Origin: Nectonema munidae
Lineage: Eukaryota; Nematomorpha; Nectonematoida; Nectonematidae
Direction: 5' to 3'
Assembly (NCBI GenBank): GCA_030549495.1
Contig: JAUIRK010000800.1
Span: 1-64,000 of the forward strand
Length of the DNA: 64,000 nucleotides
Shown: positions 58,941 through 64,000 of the stretch, piece by piece
Layout of the letters: each line of letters starts with the position of its first letter
Numbering within the stretch: position 1 is the stretch's first letter
Notes under the pieces: model-generated
Database searches by the model: none
What the model was told of the DNA's origin: nothing
What the model saw: the letters and a program-made list of their open reading frames with translations, nothing else
Made by a program: the position numbers and the translations under genes

Positions 58941-60349
58941 CTTTGTGTCAAAAAATAAAAAATATATTTCTATTCTGAAAAATCTAGTAGGCTTTTGATT
59001 TTTTAGTATTAATAAACTCATAAAATTTCTAAATATTGAAGTTTCACTTTTGAGTCTTATTTTATCTAGGTTAACTATAAGTTTATATTCATTACCATTG
59101 CATTTGTTTATATATATATATATTTTTTTTTTGTACATATATAGTGCTGCTTCTTGTGATTCTGCTTGTGTTTTCATTATAATAAATTCTTCTTCTCAAC
59201 AAAATATATTATTTAAACCATATTTTATTTAAATATATATTAACCATGCTGATTTTATTTTTGGATTCAGTTTTCGTAATTAAAATGTTAATCAAATTTT
59301 ATAGTTTCATCCTAAAAATTTTCTTCAAGACATTTGTTCACATTTTAAGTAAAATATTTTTAAACTAAAATTGACCATATAGATATCACTTTTTGGCTAT
59401 GTTTTGGCCATTACTGTAAAAAAATCTGTCAAATTCCAAATAGAATTAATGATATATGCCGGAATATTATCTTATAATATTTTAAATATAATATATTTTT
59501 ATTACAATGCTCACTGCATTTCAGGTCTTAGTTTTCCCAATGCATAATGTGAAGTAGTTGATATCCCTATTTATTAGATAGATAAAATCATTATTACATC
59601 ATTTATAAAAATTACCATTTACATTATTACCTCAATCAAAAAGTTTGCTCGTGCTCTCCATCAAACCGAGTACAATCTGAGAAGACAGCGCTACGTAATG
59701 AGTTCCTCGCCTCAACTTACAAGCACATCTTCCCTCACATTTCGCCGTTCTCCTTTTTGCTCTCTCCCCAACTTCTCAATATTCTTCCTTCTAACTGCAT
59801 TTCAAACTTCAGCAACCTTTCCTCATTCAAGTCATATTTGCTCACTTTTCGTGAAGATGTCTCTTTTTGTATTTAACTAATAACTGAAATGTATATATTT
59901 TCCGATCGACGGTATTTAATATACCGTCATAATAAAATAGAGAAAAGCCGATTTACTAAATGAGACGAAAATTATTCCAAAATGATAAAAAAAATATATC
60001 TCACCGCAAGTTAAATACAAACCGCAAATTAAATCTAGAGTGACAAAAGTATTTTTAGAATCAAATTAAGCATGTTTGAATTTCTATGTTAGATAAGTTT
60101 ATTTTTAAATAGGTTTTACGCTAAATCATTTATTAAAGCTAATTTACTGACAATGAAATATTTTGGGTGAGTTAACCATAATTTGGTTTATTATTTAAAT
60201 TAGGACGATGTTAAACCAAAAATATGTGGAATTCAGTTTTAATTGATTTTTTGTCAGGTTTGATTAATTTTCATGAAAAATAAATAAGACCATGAGATTC
60301 GCAACAAGTAACTGATTAAATAAAAAGAGCTATGATATAAGTTTTAATA
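58941..60349. other. AT-rich interior of element B, no gene seen
   Basis: Includes a TA-rich microsatellite near 59111-59122, the hairpin GATCGACGGTATTTAATATACCGTC near 59905-59928, and a diverged piece of the 32.8 kb repeat unit near 60235-60300. Confidence 0.35.
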
Positions 60350-60505
60350 AGGCTTTTTTTATTTGTCGGTTTCGCTTCCAAGAGAAGAATAATTTTCTAT
60401 AGCTGGACATATAGTAAGGATCATAACAATGAGGGATCAAACACCGATCATATGGATAGAGACCGCGCGATCTTACCACTAGGTCATCTGGCGACACAAC
60501 GTTAA
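60350..60505 (-). repeat. tRNA-like SINE with A-rich tail
   Basis: On the minus strand GATGACCTAGTGGTAAGATC (box A) and GGTGTTTGATCCC (box B) lie at tRNA spacing, followed by an unrelated body and an AAATAAAAAAAG tail near 60352. It is a different family from the two SINE copies at 26.3 and 56.1 kb. Confidence 0.6.
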
Positions 60506-61146
60506 AGAATCAACATGTATTATGCAATCAAACTTGTTAAGAGAGGCGAATTAAAGAAGAAAGTGTTATTTGTTAAAATGTGGTCTCATATAAAAGTCGA
60601 ATAAGTTCAATCAAGATTCATTGATAAAAATTAAAACTGATAGTTTTAGACATGAAGTTTTTATTTTTAAATTAGGTTTTAATATACATAAAGATCTGGT
60701 TAAAGAGCGCTAAGCGACAATGTCTTTTAAAAAGTTTGAAAATGTTATAGTTAATAAACGAAAATCAATTTATTAAAACATATGTTAATTCAAGGGAATT
60801 GATGAGTTCGCAAAAAAATATGCAAAGTATAAACTAATAAAAAATTATAAAGATCCAAAGGCCAGAAGGCCGTGAGTAGAATACTTTATGCTGAAAAAAC
60901 ATATCATATAATTATTATATGATATTTATTGTAATGTTCTTTTGTTCATTCGATATTTTTATAATAAATTTATAAAAAAATGGGTAATTATATATGTAAT
61001 TTATAAAAATATACGAATTTCATCTAACCTAAAACTAACTAATGTAACTAAGTTTCGAGTTTTGCTCTTTTTAATTATTTATTTTGCTTTCTTTCCACCC
61101 CAATTTGTGGTCTATAAATTAATGGCATAGATTATCCCGACCCCTA

Positions 61147-61822
61147 CTTGGGCCGTGACAGTATATAATTAGTAAGTAAATGATTAAATTTTTGCCTTAT
61201 ACTTAAATTAAGATTATATTTCATATTATATAGTACATATGTTCACTCCTTCTACATCAGTTAAATTACCTTATTCCTCCACTCCAACTTTAACTGCTAT
61301 GCTAGCTCCTAATATATCCACTTCTACAAATATAAGTTCAAATGCAACTTCTAAATCTACCTGTATTAATCAATCCTTTGTTTCTGATTTTTCGATTAGT
61401 CCAAAAAAAAATTCTCAAAATCTAATCTCAACTGTTCCATCTTCTCCAAATTTACATGTAAAGTTTTTAAAATTTAATAATATATATGCATAAATATTTT
61501 AAAGAAAAAGCTAGCAAATATATTTGAAACAAGAAAAGTTAATGTTTGTTATCATTTAGATCAATTATAGAATGTTCATGTTTTCAACTAGGTTTCGAGC
61601 CCTAGACAATGAAGAGTTCCATTCTACTTACATCTTTTAAAAATACTCCTATTTTATTTTATCTATCGTTTATAACAGGGTTGCTGGATATATTTTTTGT
61701 TTTAGCCAAATATTACTTTAAAAACCAGTTAATTTTAAACATTAAACACGAAAAAGCTATAATTTTATTTCTATTTTATTAAGCACTAAAAACTCATTTC
61801 TATTTTATACAGTTTAATATAC
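61147..61822. other. AT-rich interval right of element B
   Basis: An open stretch at 61239-61493 is rich in Ser/Thr/Asn with no domain; probably chance. Confidence 0.3.
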
Positions 61823-62640
61823 TTATTGACAAAATAAATCTAGATCTATTTTGTTGTTCATATCAATACAATTTGCAAGATAAATTTTATCAGATGTAAA
61901 TTCCTTTATCATTTTTAAAGTCGGAACAAAATCTTTACGGTATTTGTTTGAAAGCCTTACTTCGGTTCTTATTCTAACAATATCATCAATAAGATTTAAT
62001 TGCATTGGGTTTCTTGCTATAGTTTTGTCTTAAGATACAAGAAAAAATATTCCTTCAACTACTGCATTACTACTTGAGTAATTATAACAAGTAAGGGCAA
62101 CGTAGTTTGTTGAAAAGGGCTGTTTTTAACCTTTCAAATTCCTGAAAAAGCGTTGCAAAAACAAAGTAAAATTAATTTTTTTATGTCCATCATTTTTAAA
62201 AGTTTCGCTTTGTATCTTGTATCAAATTTTAATTGAGACTCAGTTTGACTAAAATAAAGTATTTAACTCTTCCTAGTTATTCAAAATATTGAACATTATC
62301 TTTCCTCTCACAAGCCATCTAGTAAAAGACACTTTTAAAATAGGTATTAGAGCAGTTATACTTGACTCAAATTCTGTAGCAGCATTCATAAGTTTCTCTT
62401 CTTAGTTCACTATGGCAAAACCACTTTGGTATTTTTGAAAGTAAAAAGGCAATATTTGATAGATGATTAAACACTGCATATTGGATAGAAATTGTCAAAG
62501 AATGACACACAGAAGAAACTAATTTTAACCTAGACGATGCAGAATTATTGCACTCTATCTTATTAGATGTCCTTAGACGTAAAACCAATACAGTTTGATA
62601 AATTTTAATCAAATATTTTGATATCATTATTAATTAAATT
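61823..62640 (-). pseudogene. hAT-type transposase remnant
   Basis: Minus-strand blocks VSSVCHSLTISIQYAVFNHL, IAFLLSKIPKWFCHS, SFTRWLVREKIMFNIL and, after several broken codons, LNLIDDIVRIRTEVRLSNKY resemble the middle part of hAT-family transposases (C-H-x-L-x-L...RWLxRGxV). Both ends are missing and multiple stops occur. Family assignment is from motif resemblance only. Confidence 0.5.
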
Positions 62641-62798
62641 GAATGTTTTCCCGGGAGTTTCTTCAACTAAACTAAAAAATTCAGCCTTTTTGTTTATTAC
62701 TAAAAAACGAATTTTTGTGTAGAAATGTAAGTTTTTAATGTAGGTGAAATAACATTTAACATGCAAGAACATTTAGTTCTATGTAACTTAATTTGTTC

Positions 62799-63071
62799 GG
62801 TACTTTTCTGTTATCTCCCCCCCCCCCACTAAATTTTTTTTTTAAAAAAGCATATTTTTTAAAATTGAAAATAGAATATTTTTGGAAAATTTTTTTTTTT
62901 TTTTAAAAAGAAATAATATATTTCTCTTTTTCCCCTCCCCCTCTAAAAAATTTAAAAAAAATTATAAAAAAATCAGAGAAATGTTGATGAAGCAGTAAAA
63001 AAGTAAATCATTCACTAAAAAAAATTTTAGAAGTGGTGGGAGGGGGGGGGGGGAGATAACAGAAAAGTACC
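62799..63071. mobile_element. MITE with GGTACTTTTCTG ends and perfect 8-bp duplication, 273 bp
   Basis: Left GGTACTTTTCTGTTATCTCC then a C tract; the right end is the same sequence inverted with a G tract. Flanked by ATTTGTTC on both sides (62791-62798 and 63072-63079). Interior is A/T homopolymer and C-rich filler. Confidence 0.9.
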
Positions 63072-63362
63072 ATTTGTTCCAGCGGGCTTCTTTCTTCATG
63101 CGGTGATATAATTTTACATAAGTGATCGATTGTACGTATTGCATAATGACACGTCATACAGCTCAACTGATTTAATTTTAATATTTCTCTTAGTTTTATT
63201 CTCGGTGTTTGTCAGATTTTTCATGATTCAAAAGATTTCTAACTCTTGGAAAAATATGTGCCACGTTTACAAAAAGCAGCCTTTGATCCATCTTCAGCTT
63301 TTTTGCACCATAAATATGTTTTCTCTTAATTCACATTGTATTTATCATTCCTATCATAAGAT

Positions 63363-63985
63363 GAATATATGGAAATAATTTTCTACTTTCATCATTTAGA
63401 AAAACTAGAATCAACCCCTCCCCTAAAATTGCATGGCCAATTGCTTGAAAATTTTTCTTGATCTAATTCTTTTCCTAGAACTCAAATATTATGATGATTT
63501 TTGCAACTCGTTTTTTAGATCCAATCTTTCTCTAAAGTGAGAAGCCCTAAAAAGTTTTTTATGTTTCAAAGTGTGACACTTATTAATTTTATCCATTTTT
63601 TTTTGTAAATTTATTATTTAAACACATCAAGTTTTACAACATCAATTCACTTCGCAGTTCAATGAAAGCGGATCGTTTTAATGCTCTCATTCTTCTTTTT
63701 GTTTTAAAAATTTTGATAACGCTTAAATTTATATGCTTGAAATTTGAGTTCTAGTTTAGTAAATCCGCCCCCCCCTAATGCCAATTTCTAGATCCGCCCT
63801 GATCAATTTTTTTATTTGATGTCAAGGTAGAAAAAATTGAAAATGGATCAGAAAGTGATGTTTCTCTACAAAATTATTAAATTGATTAATAAAAATTTTG
63901 ATAGCAGAAAGCAAGAAAGACATAAAAAATTAGTCGAAAAACAGTAAAAAATAATATAAAAAAATTTGATAAATGAATATCATTT
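63363..63985 (-). pseudogene. Partial copy of thiamine pyrophosphokinase exon 1, interrupted
   Basis: 63363-63414 and 63802-63985 match the first exon and 5' flank of the TPK gene (about 50271-50490), same strand, with roughly 90 percent identity. The copy begins inside the exon (at about the SRELFPYI codons), so the conserved VCVDGG and GDFDS motifs and the splice donor are not included. An 8-base loss shifts the frame near the start, and a 387-bp insertion (63415-63801) splits it. It cannot encode the enzyme. Confidence 0.85.
63415..63801. mobile_element. CAG-type element inserted in the TPK exon copy
   Basis: Read inverted from 63801 it starts CAGGGCGGATCTAGAAATTG followed by a GGGGGGGGC tract, as in other CAGNGGCGGATC ends here. 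The other end is CCCCTCCCC and seems to have lost its CAG terminus. ATCAA lies on both sides of the insertion, short for a duplication. Confidence 0.65.
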
Positions 63986-64000
63986 CTCTCATTATTATTT

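Larger units (their letters stand above)
54438..61146. mobile_element. Long-TIR element B, about 6.7 kb including nested LINEs
   Basis: Left ATAAGGGGTCGGGATAATCT then CCCACAAATTGGAGTG; right end (61094-61146) inverted TAGGGGTCGGGATAATCT then CCACAAATTGGGGTGG. The arms agree over about 20 bp and again over about 16 bp. Its interior is largely occupied by LINE pieces (55.4-58.9 kb), so the original element was shorter. No transposase recognised. Confidence 0.6.

Noticed and set aside
60437-60500. A functional minus-strand tRNA gene
   Set aside because: Box A and B spacing fits, but the arms do not all pair and an A-rich tail follows at SINE distance.
1-64000. CRISPR arrays, bacterial operons, phage or toxin modules
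   Set aside because: No regularly spaced direct repeats with unique spacers, no ribosome-binding-site-led gene strings; the gene structure is eukaryotic throughout.

Overview
The window comes from an AT-rich, repeat-dense animal (metazoan) genome. Genes are split by small introns with GT...AG borders, coding islands are scattered, and most of the DNA is transposon debris: piggyBac, hAT, pogo/Tigger and mariner DNA elements, LINEs, tRNA-derived SINEs, MITEs and a few LTR-element fossils. Nothing looks bacterial. The two recognisable split genes, SUMO and thiamine pyrophosphokinase, fit an invertebrate, but the sequence alone does not fix the phylum.

Host genes. (1) 1573-2418 (+): an uninterrupted frame for a divergent seven-helix membrane protein. 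(2) 15242-20734 (-): a complete five-exon SUMO gene encoding a 96-residue precursor with the mature diglycine end; its introns hold a mariner fragment, a pogo end and degenerate tandem repeats. (3) 45015-50448 (-): a three-exon thiamine pyrophosphokinase gene (281 residues) whose 3.7 kb first intron is packed with nested elements. A broken partial copy of its first exon lies at 63363-63985, split by a 387-bp insertion. (4) 27-34 kb: several exon-like segments with good splice borders (27457-28219 minus, 34128-34299 minus, 29486-29708 plus, 31866-32029 plus) that I cannot assign to a family.

Mobile DNA, left to right: a Gypsy-like LTR fossil (3.4-4.6 kb), four unlike decayed piggyBac transposases (9.4-10.7, 13.1-15.0, 22.1-24.2 and 40.1-41.4 kb), a BEL/Pao-like gag fossil (24.3-24.8 kb), a pogo/Tigger element with a transposase start (30.2-30.75 kb), an RTE-like LINE reverse transcriptase (42.0-42.95 kb), two long terminal-inverted-repeat elements sharing a boundary (50.8-54.4 and 54.4-61.1 kb), a jockey/CR1-type LINE inside the second of these and itself holding a SINE (55.8-58.2 kb), and hAT transposase remnants (12.8 and 61.8-62.6 kb). 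Four MITEs keep perfect 8-bp target-site duplications and two copies of one SINE keep 12-bp duplications. A family of TTAA-bounded piggyBac-type MITEs carries a small hairpin near the left end. At 37.8-39.7 kb lies a 1.8 kb minisatellite of a 24-bp TG-rich unit; the long open frames there are repeat artefacts.

I see no operon, CRISPR array, phage-like module or defence system. The most unusual signals are the compensating hairpins in the TTAA MITEs, the 14-bp direct repeat joining two long-TIR elements, the interrupted partial copy of the thiamine pyrophosphokinase first exon, and the unassigned exons between 27 and 34 kb.
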